A stretch of DNA of 64,000 bases, taken from contig CAJQUW010011532.1 of the NCBI GenBank assembly GCA_907163375.1, positions 1,054,001 to 1,118,000 on the forward strand, given 5' to 3'. This document shows, in pieces, positions 32,526 through 45,040 of the stretch. The position numbers were made by a program, and so were the translations under genes. Below the pieces are notes generated by a model. The model ran no database searches and was not told the DNA's origin. It saw nothing but the letters and a program-made list of their open reading frames with translations. The stretch comes from Prostheceraeus crozeri. Lineage: Eukaryota; Platyhelminthes; Polycladida; Euryleptidae. The first letter of the stretch is position 1, and the number at the start of each line of letters is the position of its first letter.

Positions 32526-35500
32526 TATTGTGGCTATGCCACTTCAGCATTCTCCTTCGCAGTACAAGGGAACTGCCATCAAGGTTCATCATCGTAATTA
32601 GCTCGTCACTCCTGTGTCAATTGATCTGCCACATATCACACTGTCTTCTCAACAATGCCGTTTCTGTTCCTTCCATCTTCATGATCTGATCACCTTTCTC
32701 GGCCCGCGTCACACTCCTGTACATCATCACGCTATGGACATATGCAAAATATACCTACAACCTTCCACTTTCAAGCTTTTGATGTTAAGACTGGTACGAG
32801 TTCGTAGTTTCTCCTCCATTCACAACCTACTCGACAGATGAGCAAATTGAGTAAACTCTATTGAACGTCATCAGTGTTTATGATAAATAATGAATTAAAA
32901 ATGTTAACCAATTTATGAATTCTCCATTAACAGAACTGCAAAGAAGAATTCTTTTGTGATTTGTCTTCAAACGTTACAATAAGATTCATTGATTAGCTGC
33001 TGCTAGGGTTGCGTCCAGCGAGTAACTTCATCCAGTGGCCCGCGATCTGGCTGAGTTTGCCGATCCCTTTGCTAGGTGGAGGCATATATCTGAGTTTGAA
33101 ACTTGACTTTGTGAATATCATTTTTGTTTTCTCTTTATTTTGGTGCAGTCGGGTCACTTGTCTATATTACTACTCATCAACTGAAATTAATTTGAAGCGT
33201 TTCATGTAAATTTGATCAACTTTACATGTAACATGCTAAATCTTCCGAGCATCTGCTATTTTTTGAGATTCTAGGTCATTGTGGAATGAATGTTATTGAT
33301 GATGATGGTCTGTAAGAAATGATCAAATTGTGACGAGATTTGGAGGATGCTGTTGGATCACATTAAATAGAATATTTTTCTATTTTGGTGGAAATGACTT
33401 CGATAATTTGACTGAAAATTTGGCTGACCCACGCTAAATTTGACCCACGACCCACCTGACCCACCAACTTTTCGGAAAACATGACCCACGTGACACACGC
33501 GATTTTATGACCCACGACCCACTTCCAACTCTGCTGAAAAGTCTTGTTTCATTGCATAAGTTGGGCTACGGGGATTTTATTTAATTATCAGAAACTCTGA
33601 CAGCCTCTCTTGATTAACAATAATTTCATAGTGTATTTGAAATACGTGTTGAAGTGACAGAAAGTGGACCGATGACCGATGAGGCTTTCATCTATAGACA
33701 GCTAAAGCGGTTAGCTTTTGCTGAGTGAATATTCTGTCATTTTAGTCGATGTTAGTCATTTTGCACGTGATAACCTTTAATGTCGTCAACTAAATCGACG
33801 ATATTGTAGAATACATCTTACCATGCTTCCTCATTATTTGATGTAGATTTTGTGTTTTTATTCATCTGACAGATTGCTTTCATGAGAACGAGAATTACAA
33901 CATTAGTTCTTTTTCTCTTCTGATTTTCTTACGAATATTAATGACTGGACGAATGATCTTGTGGTTTTGACAACCTGAGCAAGCTCCCAGTGAGCAGTAC
34001 TTACAGTTTTTTTTCTGCAAATATTAACTGCTTACGATGAATTATTTCAACAAATTTTGATTGTGCTTTTCCGTGTAATTCAACATTTACTCTGAGTAAA
34101 CTGACTACTTCTTCTTGAATTTGTACCCTTGTATTCGTCTATTGGAATTACCGGGAAGTCCTTATCAGTTGGCGACATAAATCTCAACTAGTCGATGAAA
34201 TATCGTTTACTGATGAAATATCAGACAGCGATTTTTCTTGAGTTGAGAAAATTTGTTGGGCTTCAGAAGTACTGCAAGCTTATCAGATTTTGTTTCCAGT
34301 TTTGATTTTAAATGTAGCATTTTCTTCTGAATTTGTTGTGATAACGTGCATAACTCGAATTTAAATTAGCATATGATCTGCATGGTGTTCATATTGAATC
34401 TGTAGGGAGTAAATTCGAAGATTGTGTTTCATCAATCTTTCCCGATTATTGATATCAATCTGAAATATCTCCTTCAGTGCACAAAAATAACAATTAAGAA
34501 AGAAATTGAAAAAATATAAAATAGAAATGAAAATTTATTCTTAATGTACAATACATAAATAAGTATGAATAAATACTAGCAGTGATATCGAATAAATCCG
34601 ATTGTGCGCATAATGTTCGCTGTGGATTCCTGTCGTTTTTTTGATGACTTAAATACTCACACCAAACTATCAATATAGGCCTATTTGACGTAGCTTTTTA
34701 GAAAAATGTCATCTAATTCATCTGTTTAGCCACAGTTTTTTAGTAACTGCGATGAACAAAGACGTCTTCATTATTCTGTGTTTAGTTTGTTGCACTCCCT
34801 CAACTGACAAAAGACGTACAGTACACGTCCTTTAAATGACCGTTGAGGACAAAGACGTCAACTGCTCGTCCTTCTGATGTGCAGTATATTTCTGGGTAGT
34901 TAGAGGAGCACAAGTGACTTTTTTCCTGAACAGTTGGATGTATGCAAATAAGGATATAGATAATTCATCCCTGTTATTTATGCCTGTGTAGAAAATTATT
35001 TTACTATGAAGGAATATGCAGTGTATGCTGCTGCACATGTGGCATACACAGTTGCATCCTCATAGGCTCAGCAGGTCAGCTTATGAGCTGTGTAGAGACG
35101 AATTGAATTTGAAAACATTAGAATATATGAGCGGAATGTGAACCGGAGGTAACTTTGTGATGATCTTAAACTGAGCGGCTCTCAAATTTTTGAGGATGAA
35201 CGTGAACTGAGCGGCGTTCAAAATTTCGGTGAACTCTCACGTAGCTCATTCTCTAAATATGAGAGCATCCCTTACGACAATTTATTAACATAAATATATC
35301 ATGGAAAGCCATTTTTATGCCTATTTATTCGATTAGCGACTTCCAGTTTAATTATCTTCCATTGAAGACATTTCAATACAAGAAGGCTGGCATTATCCGT
35401 GGGGATTTTCCTGTCGTGAGATAAACGTTTTTTTTCTTTTCACTTTAAGTCTGCATAATAGATCTCTTCAGTATATTTTGTAATATTTCAGCGCTTCCAA

Positions 35501-36147
35501 TGAATATCTCTCCGCAAACAAAGTTTGCCTTTTCGACAAATGCATTTATTTGTATTTATAACCTTATTCCTGTTTATCATGTTTTTGTTCTTTTTATAAC
35601 TTTCCTTCAAATGTATTGGAATCGACAAATCTGCCAAATAAATTCTCTATTCAAATGTTCTGAAGCGGAAGACTCCACTTCATCAACAGGCAAAATAATG
35701 AATAAAATTAAGATGCAATTGTTCTTGATGGAAAATGGCGTATTCATGGTGACGCAACCGATAAACAATGACCATGAGAGTTCCTTTAGAATTGTCACTG
35801 AGTTGTCTGCATTGCAAATTCAGAACTTGTTATTGTCAACTGATTCCGAATACGATTCTCGTTGACTATTCATTAATGGGACGATTTTCATCAAAGCCGG
35901 AAGCCGACAATCTTCATAATATATTAATTGTCAAACTCATTCAGATTGAATACAAATCCATAAAATAGTGGCGATTCTCGAGCAGCAAACTGAGATATCG
36001 TCAATGAAGGCTGATAAGTACGAAGTCTTCTACGTCTGAGATTCAACGATGCGAAATTGCTGCAATGGTGTCGACATTAATTATTTCAGCAAATACACTA
36101 TTTGCAATTGAGTGCATCATTTTTCTGGATAGGTTTTGTGAAAAGTA
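32526..36147. other. Long spacer with a GACCCAC cluster
   Basis: Bases 33424-33525 hold seven or so GACCCAC words at irregular spacing. A 121-codon open stretch at 35500-35865 (+) follows a possible 3' splice site (ATATTTCAG near 35491), but its translation resembles nothing I know. No other content recognised. Confidence 0.35.
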
Positions 36148-36155
36148 CTCCAACT
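36148..36155. repeat. Left 8-bp TSD of hAT MITE copy 2
   Basis: CTCCAACT, repeated exactly at 36999-37006. Confidence 0.85.
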
Positions 36156-36998
36156 CATAGAGTAAGTACGAGTATATGAAGGTAGAGTGTCGACTAAAAA
36201 AAGTGTCTTTATAAAATGAAAATTTTTGCAGTTTTTTGCGGAGAATATGTTCCTGCGGTCCAGAAAATTATCTGAGCAGTTTTGAAAATGCTAAAAATTT
36301 TTGCCAATTTAAATACTACCGAGATGACGCCCCGTTATAAGTAGTATGAAATAAGTTGGATATCAAAAGGAATGAACATTCGCTAACAAGCATCGTAACT
36401 CAGCGGAAGTTATGCTGATGATCAAGGAAATCTAATGAACGGCATTATAATGGAAGTTTCATTAAAAGTCGAATTCTTATTGTGCTGTCGTGGCTGAAAT
36501 TTCATATTTCTAATTCAATTTTCATCGTCATGAATTTATGATTCACTAAATTAATGTTTCACTTGTTGAATCTGAATGGTGATATGGACTCATTTACTTC
36601 TTTCAAAGTTAATTGAAATCATTTTTTTTGACTCTGTTATTTTGCTCTACCAGTGGCAGGTTACTCATGAAATGACCACGCTTAAGAAGATTCTCTTGAG
36701 GTTCACCATGAAAGCAATTTAGCAGATCATCGAGTTGCCAGTTTAACAAACATTACCTCTCCAAGGCTGTCATGACACGGATGATCTGTAAAATAATGTC
36801 ATTTCCTTATGCTGTATACTATCATGATCAGTCAATTCTGTTGTAATTTAACTGCAAAACTATATAAATGTGCATATCTCACATTTGGAAACAACTCCGA
36901 CTGGTCCCCCTTGAGTTCATTTAATAAAATCGAAAGTGTATACACATTGGGGATTTAATAAATGCGGAGTTACCACTCTACCTAATATACTTACTCTG
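36156..36998. mobile_element. Nonautonomous hAT MITE, family CATAGAGTA, copy 2
   Basis: 843 bp. It begins CATAGAGTAAGTACGAGTAT and ends TATACTTACTCTG, flanked by exact CTCCAACT duplications. The outer parts are colinear with copy 1 (10486-10948). About 370-390 bp around 36285-36670 have no counterpart in copy 1, so either this copy carries an insertion or copy 1 a deletion. Confidence 0.88.
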
Positions 36999-37006
36999 CT
37001 CCAACT
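36999..37006. repeat. Right 8-bp TSD of hAT MITE copy 2
   Basis: CTCCAACT, identical to 36148-36155. Confidence 0.85.
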
Positions 37007-37603
37007 GTTGTTAAAAGATGTTGTACTTGGCGAACTTTCGGTGGCATCAGCAGCGCATCTTATTCATGAATGATAAAATGACATTGAGCAGATCGAATCA
37101 GACATCAGGAGAGCATAGATCAAATTGCGACAACAATGAGAATGAATTCATTCACTTTGACAAATAAAATAAATGAACAAGTTACTACTCAAAATGTTTA
37201 AACAAGTAAGAGGATTAGATGCTAAAATGTCAAAGAAGAAATTCCATTAACTTTTTAGCTAAACTACAGGGAGCATGTGATTTTTACTTGTATGTACGCT
37301 ATGAAAACCCTCCCGTAGGAAGCCGTTTAGCTACAGAAGAAATTGACTTTTTAGGAGTTGTCTTATTTTCAGATCAGGGAGTGCAGCATGCAAGCGGAAT
37401 CGCAATTTAAGCCGTTTGACCCCATTCGATTAAATCCACGTCCGGCCAGAGAACATACCAGCGTCAGTCGTTGCGTTGGTTTTCTCTCAGACTGAAAATC
37501 ACGATCCAATCGATTTAGACGCCACTCAAAGTGAATTGACTTTCATAAATTGATAAAAATAAACTGAATATTTTTTTATGATGATGAATACTCTACTTGT
37601 TCT
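37007..37603. other. Spacer upstream of a LINE relic
   Basis: Nothing recognised with confidence; part may be decayed LINE sequence. Confidence 0.3.
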
Positions 37604-38757
37604 ATGATTTACGCCCAACGCAAAGTGCCGTCAGTTTTCAAAAAATGTATTGTTTCACCGGTTCCGAAATCTACGCCTGCCTCTATTGACCAACTACGTC
37701 CGATCAGTTTGTTATGTACACTAGCAAAGTTTTTAGAGTCCCACGTCCTGAATCACATGAGAGAACGCTTTCAGGAAGATTGTCCTAATTTTCAATTTGC
37801 ATATAAAAAATGCTCTGATAAACATGCACAATGCTGTTGCTGGAATTCTAGATCGCTCTGAAATCGGCTGCTGTATGTTATTGAATTATGATTTTTCGAA
37901 AGCTTTCGATAGTATTTGTCATAAGATTTTGATTGAAAAGCTTTGTGATTCAAATTATGTTTGTGGTTTCGTGAAATGGCTCTTTTCATATCTGAGTGAT
38001 CGCTATCAATGTGTTAAGTTGGGCAGTGTTTTGAGTTATCCTTTGAAAGTCACTAGTGGTGCAGCTCAAGGCTCTTAGTTAGGACCTTTTCTTTTTACAT
38101 TTTATTGTAAAGACATCAGGCCCTTGTCTAAAAACACGATTGTTTCTATGTACGCTGATGACATTTGTGAAGTTTGTCCCATTTTTAAAGAGTCTATTTC
38201 TGAATCCATCGAACTTATGTTGTCTGAATATAATTGCATCAGAGAGTGGTCCTTGTTAAATAAGTTGAAGCTAAATGCTTCTAAAACGAAAGCACTATGT
38301 ATTAAGAAACGAAATTTTGAAGTCTACTTTCCTTTTCCTTTCCTTGTTGTTAAAGAGTTGAAGATCTTGGGTGTCGTCTGGAATGATAGTCTTACTTGGG
38401 TTGATCATTTTCGAAATATTTTTAAGATTTGTTCAAAAAGGTTGTACATGTTGAAGATCCTACGTAACATACTAAATCATGACGATCTATGGTTTGTATT
38501 CAAAGGTGTTATTCAAAGTGTTCTGATGTATTGTACATGCTTCTTCGGCATATTAGACACTGAATCTTTAAATTTCATCGATCGCCTATTTAAGCGAGCG
38601 CGTAAATTGATATGCCCATTCCAATGTAATTGTAGAAACTTTTCGTCAACTTTTCATGAAGAACGTTTGGCGGCCTTCCGATCATTGTTTCACAAATGTC
38701 AAGCTGAGAATCACCCTTTATACTCCATTGTACCGTGTTATGACTCTAAAAGACTAA

Positions 38758-40359
38758 CGGGGTGTTTCTGAATTGAAGATTATTCTGCTCTGAAGCAAAC
38801 GATGCTACAGAGCAGATTTACTCCTCAGGAGCAAATGACGGTTTCTGAATTGAAGATTAGCTGTGGATTATTTTTGCTCCAGAGCTATTTCAACATACGT
38901 AATGATGATGCGTTCGCAATAATGAATGACGTAATTGAATTACGCTGACCTATAGAAATTAGAGAATTCCAATTCCAATCTTAGTTTCTAGACGAAATCT
39001 ACAAATACGCTGACCTATAGAAATTAGGGAATTCCAATTCCAATCTTAGTTTCTAGACGAAATCTACAAATACGCGACACTAGTGTTAGAGAGCAGTGCA
39101 AATCAATGATTATGTTACGATATACACATATATAACGTAATTTCGCTTGATAGATAACCGCTACTTAATAAGAGCTCTATAAAATGACCCTTGGGTGGTT
39201 GTGATGCTAAGTAATCGTTTAGTTGACTAAAGAAATAATATATCTTAATGATATAATGAAAGGAACCAGTGTGATGCACATATTTACAAATCAATTAATG
39301 ATATCGTTGTTACTGAGACATTCATTGATCAGTATTCATTGATCATCTTACTTAAGCAGAAGGTCATTGTCAGCAAGTCAGCATAATTTTGTGTTAAGCA
39401 CTGGAATTCGGAAGATTCATCCAACATGGCATTCAATAATCAACAGAAAAGGAAAAACTATACTGAACATGAAAAGGCATGAATGTTCGACTGACGGATT
39501 CTTCATCAATATATTCCAAATACTCCATTTCTCTACTGGTCAATGCGAGTAAAACAAGTCGAGTGATATACTGCTGAGAGTCACTACACTATATATTGCC
39601 TACATGAACTACATTCTATTTAAGTCAATACTGATCAACGTAGTTGAGGTCTGTGTAGAACAAATGTATAATTCAATGTTTCATGAGTTATGATTTGTAA
39701 TCATTTCGAGCGATAATTCGTCATCTATATGCATTGCTTTTGTATTCTGACTTTTTCTACTATCTTAATTACCTGTAGTTGTGATGGCTTAGGTCTAATG
39801 ATACTGATAGTATGATTTGCAGAGTGTTTACAGAAACTGAAATGCTTCATACACTTAACAGAAATAATTAAGTTCGTGGTTCATTTATACTACCGAATAC
39901 CCACGTCTACTGATATCTGTGATAAGTGTTAGTAGGTTCTATAATCCATAGCTAATTCTAGTATCGCTGAGGATTAATTGCTTATGGCTGAGGTGAAAAA
40001 AGCTACCTTATCGATTCGAGCGAAATTTTGAATGTAGCTGCATAATACCCATGTCTATTAATATCTTAAGTTTTATGGCAATAGAGTATATATAATGGGC
40101 GCTAGAACGTTTTGATAGTCAATAATCCACAGCTTAAACCCTGCCTTCGCTGAGGATTATTAATGAATAGGTGAGGAGTACAATTTGCTCCGAAGCAAAT
40201 GACCATTTAACCCACACCTCAACATAGAAACGACAATTTTCTCCGGAGCAATAATTTTGCACTGTAGATTATCTGATTTTCAATAATCCTCAACTCAGAA
40301 ACGCATTTTCGTAGCTCCGGAGTAGGAGCAATGATAATCCGCAATTCAGAAACACCCCA
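38758..40359. mobile_element. PIF/Harbinger-type nonautonomous element
   Basis: 1602 bp flanked on both sides by TAA (38755-38757 and 40360-40362), the 3-bp target duplication of PIF/Harbinger. Ends are CGGGGTGTTTCTGAATTG and, complemented, TGGGGTGTTTCTGAATTG, differing only at the first base. Subterminal copies of the TTTCTGAATTGAAGATTA word recur at about 38841-38858 on the left, and related words on the right. CTCCGGAGC-like palindromes are frequent near both ends. No transposase is encoded. It contains a 65-bp tandem duplication. Confidence 0.88.
38941..39070. repeat. 65-bp tandem duplication inside the Harbinger MITE
   Basis: Two nearly identical units start TACGCTGACCTATAGAAATT at 38941 and 39006 and end in CTACAAA; only an A/G difference was seen. 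The recent duplication suggests replication slippage after insertion. Confidence 0.9.
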
Positions 40360-40466
40360 TAAAAGTTCAATTTTTTCGAACATCTTTGAGACAAAATTGT
40401 TTTGTTATTATGTCAACGTTGGTAATCAATGAATTGACTGATCTCATTTCTGCTGTTCCTTCATGA

Positions 40467-42435
40467 CTGTATCTGATCTTGACGCTTGAAATTTTTGATT
40501 TTCATTTGGTAAATATATACAGTATTCTATTCTAATTCAAGATCATAGAAAATTATTGTCATCCTACTTCTAACAAGGAAGCGATTTCAGACTACTAAAA
40601 ATTGATTACAAAGTAAAAGATGAGAAAGTAGGCTAATAAAGGGCCAGAATTTCTTCCGGACACATCCAATGCTGCACTTTGTCTCTTTCCATATCGGTGA
40701 TGAAGGGGCATTGGAGCGATTCATAGACTGGGAACTGGGCGGCAGTTTTTCAATTTTCTGCCCGTGTCCGTTTCAATTTAAAGGCCTGGATCCCTGGTTA
40801 AAGTTAGAAGTCATTTGGATACAGTTGGAAATTTTGCTTGAATATTCAATTATAATGCTTCAAGATTCACTCAAGATACCTTCCTGTTCAGAAATAAGAC
40901 GCATAAGTATTCATAAGACCAAGTACGTGACCACCAGCAAAAAGCAGTTTTTTAGGAGTGTAGTAGGCCTAAATACATTGGTAATCATGCGCATTCATAG
41001 TTCGATGTATTCAAGCACGTGTACTACTTTTCAAACATAGATTATGACCCACATCCTCAAAGGAACCTTCTATGTCATCAATAACGCACCGCTAATAAAA
41101 TCCATCGAAGATTATGTTGTATCATATAGAAATAGTTTATCATGACTTGTTCTGTGCAGAACGCTCAGCTCTTTAAATCCATCTATTGAATCATTCGTAG
41201 ACAAAGATAAAGAAGTGTGTAAGAGATGCTCATATCTAGACCTTCTATGTCCATATATTCGCGTTCGTCATTATGAATATGAATGCAAACTGAAAGAGAT
41301 GCCAAGTTTAATAGAGCGCTTAGGAAACTTTTCTTGAAAAATAACACGGATCGAGAGTGGGTCACGTTTCTAAATGTCAATCTCAGCTTCTCACTGCCCA
41401 AAATAGCAATGCTGGAAATAGAATGAATGCTTTATCATTCATAGTCGGGAAATTCAAAAGATTTGCTGTAAATTTTATCGCAGTTAACATACCAAACTTA
41501 TGCATCGTTGATTGGTTCAGGTACAAATTATTGCTCTCTTCTGAAGAACTCTCCTCATCATTATTTTATTTCTATCATCCTTTAAGTTTCTCCTTTGGGA
41601 CATTATCAACGGAAGGATTGAGAAGGATTGTAATTCCATCACAAAACATTTATTATTCGGGTTTTGTTCCTTTTCATTCCGCATCTTAGGAATTCATGAA
41701 AACTCTCCAATAAATAGCTGTGTTGATGCATGCAAACGCAATGTCCTAACTAAGTTACCTTCAAATTTACCCGACCAAATCTCAAGTGATTTCACCTATT
41801 TTACTTGGGATACAATAATCGAATTTTAGTTGTTATAGCAGCCAGGGTTGGACGCGGGCCCAAGCTCACGGCAGACCCGCGCAGATCCGACCCGACTCGC
41901 GGGTTGGGTCTGGTGTGGTACGATACTTGAGCAGGTCGGGTCGAGTCTGAGCCGTGAAACTCCTGGTCGATCCACGGGTTTGACATAATAATAAAATATG
42001 ATTAAGATAATGTCGCTCCTATCTCATAAGATGCCTCCGCCAAATAGCAAATCATTTTCTTCGTCCCTAGATCAACAATAATTGATTAAGATTATTAAAG
42101 CATGATTGAGGTGTTGATGAGACTCTTACCTCTCGATTGTTTTACAATTCCCAAGTACTGGTAAGTGAAGCACCGTGCATTGAATGATAATACACATTCA
42201 CACAGGACAACTTCGGTATTCACGTGAGTCTATAGAACTAGACGCTTCACAATCGTCAACAGACGAATCTTTGAATTTGGATTCACGCCCATCCCTGTGT
42301 AGAATGATATGTAATGAATATGAAGTAGTTCATAAATATCATTTTGATTGATAATAAATACAATGAGTATGATGAATTGATGAGTTCAGCAAGTGTACAA
42401 GACATAAATGAATGCTTTCTCCGTATTTTCTTCAG
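40467..42435. other. Spacer with a G+C-rich low-complexity patch
   Basis: A 123-codon open stretch at 40669-41040 (+) has no recognised domain. Bases 41845-41985 are rich in GGGTC/GACCC/CGCGG words. Nothing else recognised. Confidence 0.35.
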
Positions 42436-42597
42436 ATATCACTCCCGTTTAGAAAAGCAGTTGTCAACCTCTACCTCCTCGGGTTCATTTAAAGGTCAAG
42501 CGAAAGTCTGGGAACAGGAAAGAGAAAGCAATGAATTCTCCACGGAAGGACTGGAAGTGCCTGATCTCCTCAGCAAAGCAACTGTGCAGAGCTTGAG
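42436..42597 (+). CDS. Candidate internal exon of an unknown gene
   Basis: 162 bases between a 3' splice site (TATTTTCTTCAG ending 42435) and a 5' splice site (GAG then GTTCGT at 42598). The length is a multiple of three with matching phases at both ends. The translation is hydrophilic and protein-like: YHSRLEKQLSTSTSSGSFKG, then KVWEQERESNEFSTEGLEVP, then LLSKATVQS. I do not recognise the family. The frame stays open beyond both splice sites, so coding is plausible, but no partner exon was found. Confidence 0.4.
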
Positions 42598-42899
42598 GTT
42601 CGTATGGTTGTTCAAAGCTTCAATACCCTTTGTATTCTTGATGCTAAGTCATCGGGATTTTTTCCTGAGCCTCTTTGTGCAATAATTTTTTTGTGTTTGT
42701 CTGTTTGTTCGCTGTGAGAGTGACCGGACAGAAAATTAAATTTTACTCTTCATCTGCTTAGGGCGCGCGTTTACACGTGCAACTTTCTTGCTGACACTTT
42801 TACTATCACTCAGAAGATAATGAGCTGATGAGATCAAAGCTTTTTCTTTATCACCTTTCATTAAATTGCTATTGTCTGGTGACGCACAAAGGCATGTCT

Positions 42900-43570
42900 T
42901 AACCACTTGTCGGAAAACCACTTATAGGAAACCCACTCAGCAGAGACCCACTTGTCGTTAACTCACTAAGCGGAAACCCATTTAGCGGAAACCCACTTGG
43001 CGGGAACTCACTAAGCGGAAACCCAATTAGCGGAAACTCACTCAGCAGAGACCCACTTGGCGGGAACTCACTTAGCGGAAACCCAATTAACGGAAACCCA
43101 CTTAGCGGAAACCCACTTGGCGGGAGCTCACTTGTCGGAAACCCACTTATAGAAAACTCACTTAGCAGAGATCCACTTAGCGGAAACCCATTTAACGGAA
43201 ACCCACTTAGCGGAACCCACTTAGCGGAAACCCACTTGGCGGGAACTCACTTGGCGGGAACTCACTTGGCGGGAACTCACTTAGCGGAAACCAACTTGTC
43301 GGAAAGCCACTTAGCGGGAACTCACTTAGCGGAAACCAACTTGTCGGAAAGCCACTTAACGGGAACTCACTTAGCGGAAACCCACTCAGCAGAGACCCAC
43401 ATGTCGTTAACTCACTAAACGGAAACCCAATTAACGGAAACCCACTTAGCGGAAACTCACCCTGTCGGAAACCCACTTATAGGAAACTCACTTAGCAGAG
43501 ATCCACTTATTGGAAAACCCACTTAGCAGAAACCCATATAAGAGAAACCCCACCTATTGGAAAACCACTG
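42900..43570. repeat. 15-bp minisatellite
   Basis: About 665 bp of tandem units with consensus GGAAACCCACTTAGC. Variants include GGGAACTCACTTGGC, GGAAAGCCACTT and AGAGACCCACTCAGC; a 45-bp block of three units is duplicated at about 43281-43370. Because 15 is a multiple of three, both strands stay open for long stretches: THLAG/THLAE/TNLSE/SHLAG on plus and FPLSG/FPLSE/FPTSW on minus. No start, splice or family evidence makes either a gene. Confidence 0.95.
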
Positions 43571-44860
43571 AAGCTGATTTCGGTGAAACCGGTTGGTCAA
43601 TGGGTGCTCATAATCATGGTGTACTTAATTGGAATGAGCATGCGGATGGCCTCTAGAAATGCATGGCACTAAGCGCCAGTCCTATTTTATTATCATGTGA
43701 CATTTTCGAGATGCCAATTATCAACGTGTCTAGCAATCATCCATTGCATGCTTCGTATTGAATTTTGCTTTCTATATTCATGTCCCAGGCGGTTGTATTC
43801 CATTCCGCGTAACGCGTACAAATGAAACAGTGACATTGTTTTCTTCAGCAAAGATTGTAGTGGAGCGTAGTTGCATCAATAAAACACCGTAGGCCGAGAC
43901 TAGATAGAAGAATGTGGAGGAGCCTTTCGGTAGATGTGAGAATAATGCGTCATAAAGTGATTCAAAATATATTCATAAACCTTGCTTTTCATCATCATCG
44001 CCTTCCTCGATCGAATGAGATGTCTTTCAATTTGGCAAACTGCCAGTCCAAGCTGCTGATGTTCATTGTGCTCATCACGAGTTAATGTAATGAACAATCT
44101 CGAAAGTTTTCCGGCATTCGCAATAAGTCGATAATCGAATAGAGAGGAATTAATTCTTACTTCTTCCCTATTCCTTAGCCCTCTGGTTGACTACATCCTT
44201 GTCAATATCACCCCGCGGTCCCAACGGAAAACTATCAAACTTCGACTGAGATTGAGCAGCGAAATTGCTTCAAGTAAATATTTTCATGGCTTTCTTATTG
44301 ATGATTTGTGGCATCAACGGTTTAAGGATATTTTTAAAGAGTATTGATGTGATTTTTAGGAGATGGGAATTGGTCTATTAGATGAAGGGGTCGATGGAGA
44401 TTCATTCAATTTAACAAGAAATCTCAAATTTTGGGTTATTATCGAGGGACATATGAAAAACAAGTGGAAGAGAAGTAGATTATCTCCATTTGATTAAATC
44501 GTATTCATTTTGAAAATTGTACTGAGTTGGATGCTGAAGTTTTTAGTTGGCGAAATTGTGGATCGATGTAGGAGATTATTGCGATGCATTTGAAAAAAGC
44601 TCTGTGCTAAACTCTGTCCTTGCAAGCTTATAGAAGATAGCATCATAACAGTGTTGTATATGATCACTTTATTGAGGTAGGATTGGTCAGAGCCAATAAT
44701 AACGATCGTAAGTACTTTATTTCTTTTTCTTTGCAGCTGATGTCAAGCCAATATCCAGTTTTAGCATGATATTATATCATTAATTTGCTTATTGCTTTAT
44801 GTCATAATACATGTATATATTGTTTATTATTATTATGTATATTAACCACGGACCACGGAG
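43571..44860. other. Spacer
   Basis: Nothing recognised. A GTAAGT at 44709 and TTTCTTTTTCTTTGCAG ending 44737 look like splice sites but are too close together to be one intron. Confidence 0.35.
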
Positions 44861-45040
44861 TGTCCGTAGCACAGTGGTTAAGTGCTTGGCCTAGCGATCT
44901 TTTGGTCCAGAGGTGTCACTGGAAGTCGGCAGGAAGGGTATACGGACTAAAAGTACTACAATGCTCCAGAAAAGTCTGACTATGTCAGCACCGTCCAAGC
45001 CCCAAGTATAGGCAGTAGTGACGTTAAAGCTTGATATTAT
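44861..45040 (+). repeat. tRNA-derived SINE, family A, copy 3
   Basis: TCCGTAGCACAGTGGTTAAG (A-box region), GCCTAGCGATCTTTTGGTCC, then GTCTGACTATGTCAGCACC and GTCCAAGCCCCAAGTATAGG. The B-box region is damaged. The tail is an ATT/TATT-rich run. Confidence 0.75.

Larger units (their letters stand above)
37604..40466 (+). pseudogene. LINE reverse transcriptase interrupted by a Harbinger MITE
   Basis: From 37604: VPSVFKKCIVSPVPK, DQLRPISLLCTLAKFLESHV, FQFAYKK, then a frameshift near 37810 and NYDFSKAFDSICHKIL (first catalytic Asp), FSYLSDRYQ, GAAQGS-stop-LGPFLF, MYADDICEV (the catalytic YADD box near 38155), WSLLNKLKLNASKTKALCI, LKILGVVW and the C-terminal RLFKRARKL. At 38757 the frame enters the MITE (38758-40359). 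If the MITE and one TAA duplication are removed, the frame continues for 34 further codons without a stop to TGA at 40464-40466. The domain set is Jockey/CR1-like. Disablements before the MITE are one frameshift and one TAG. Confidence 0.88.

Noticed and set aside
35500..35865. 121-codon open frame preceded by a possible 3' splice site as a terminal exon
   Set aside because: The first half is AT-driven hydrophobic translation and no family or partner exon was recognised.
40669..41040. 123-codon open frame as a gene
   Set aside because: No recognisable domain, no splice sites, and a hydrophobic AT-driven composition; unsupported.
43236..43418. Plus-strand frame with pentapeptide-like THLAG/TNLSE repeats, as a pentapeptide-repeat protein gene
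   Set aside because: It lies wholly inside a 15-bp minisatellite whose period keeps all frames open; the opposite strand is equally open and there is no start or splice context.
44709..44737. 5' and 3' splice-site pair as an intron
   Set aside because: The interval is about 29-36 bases, too short for a metazoan intron, and no coding flanks it.
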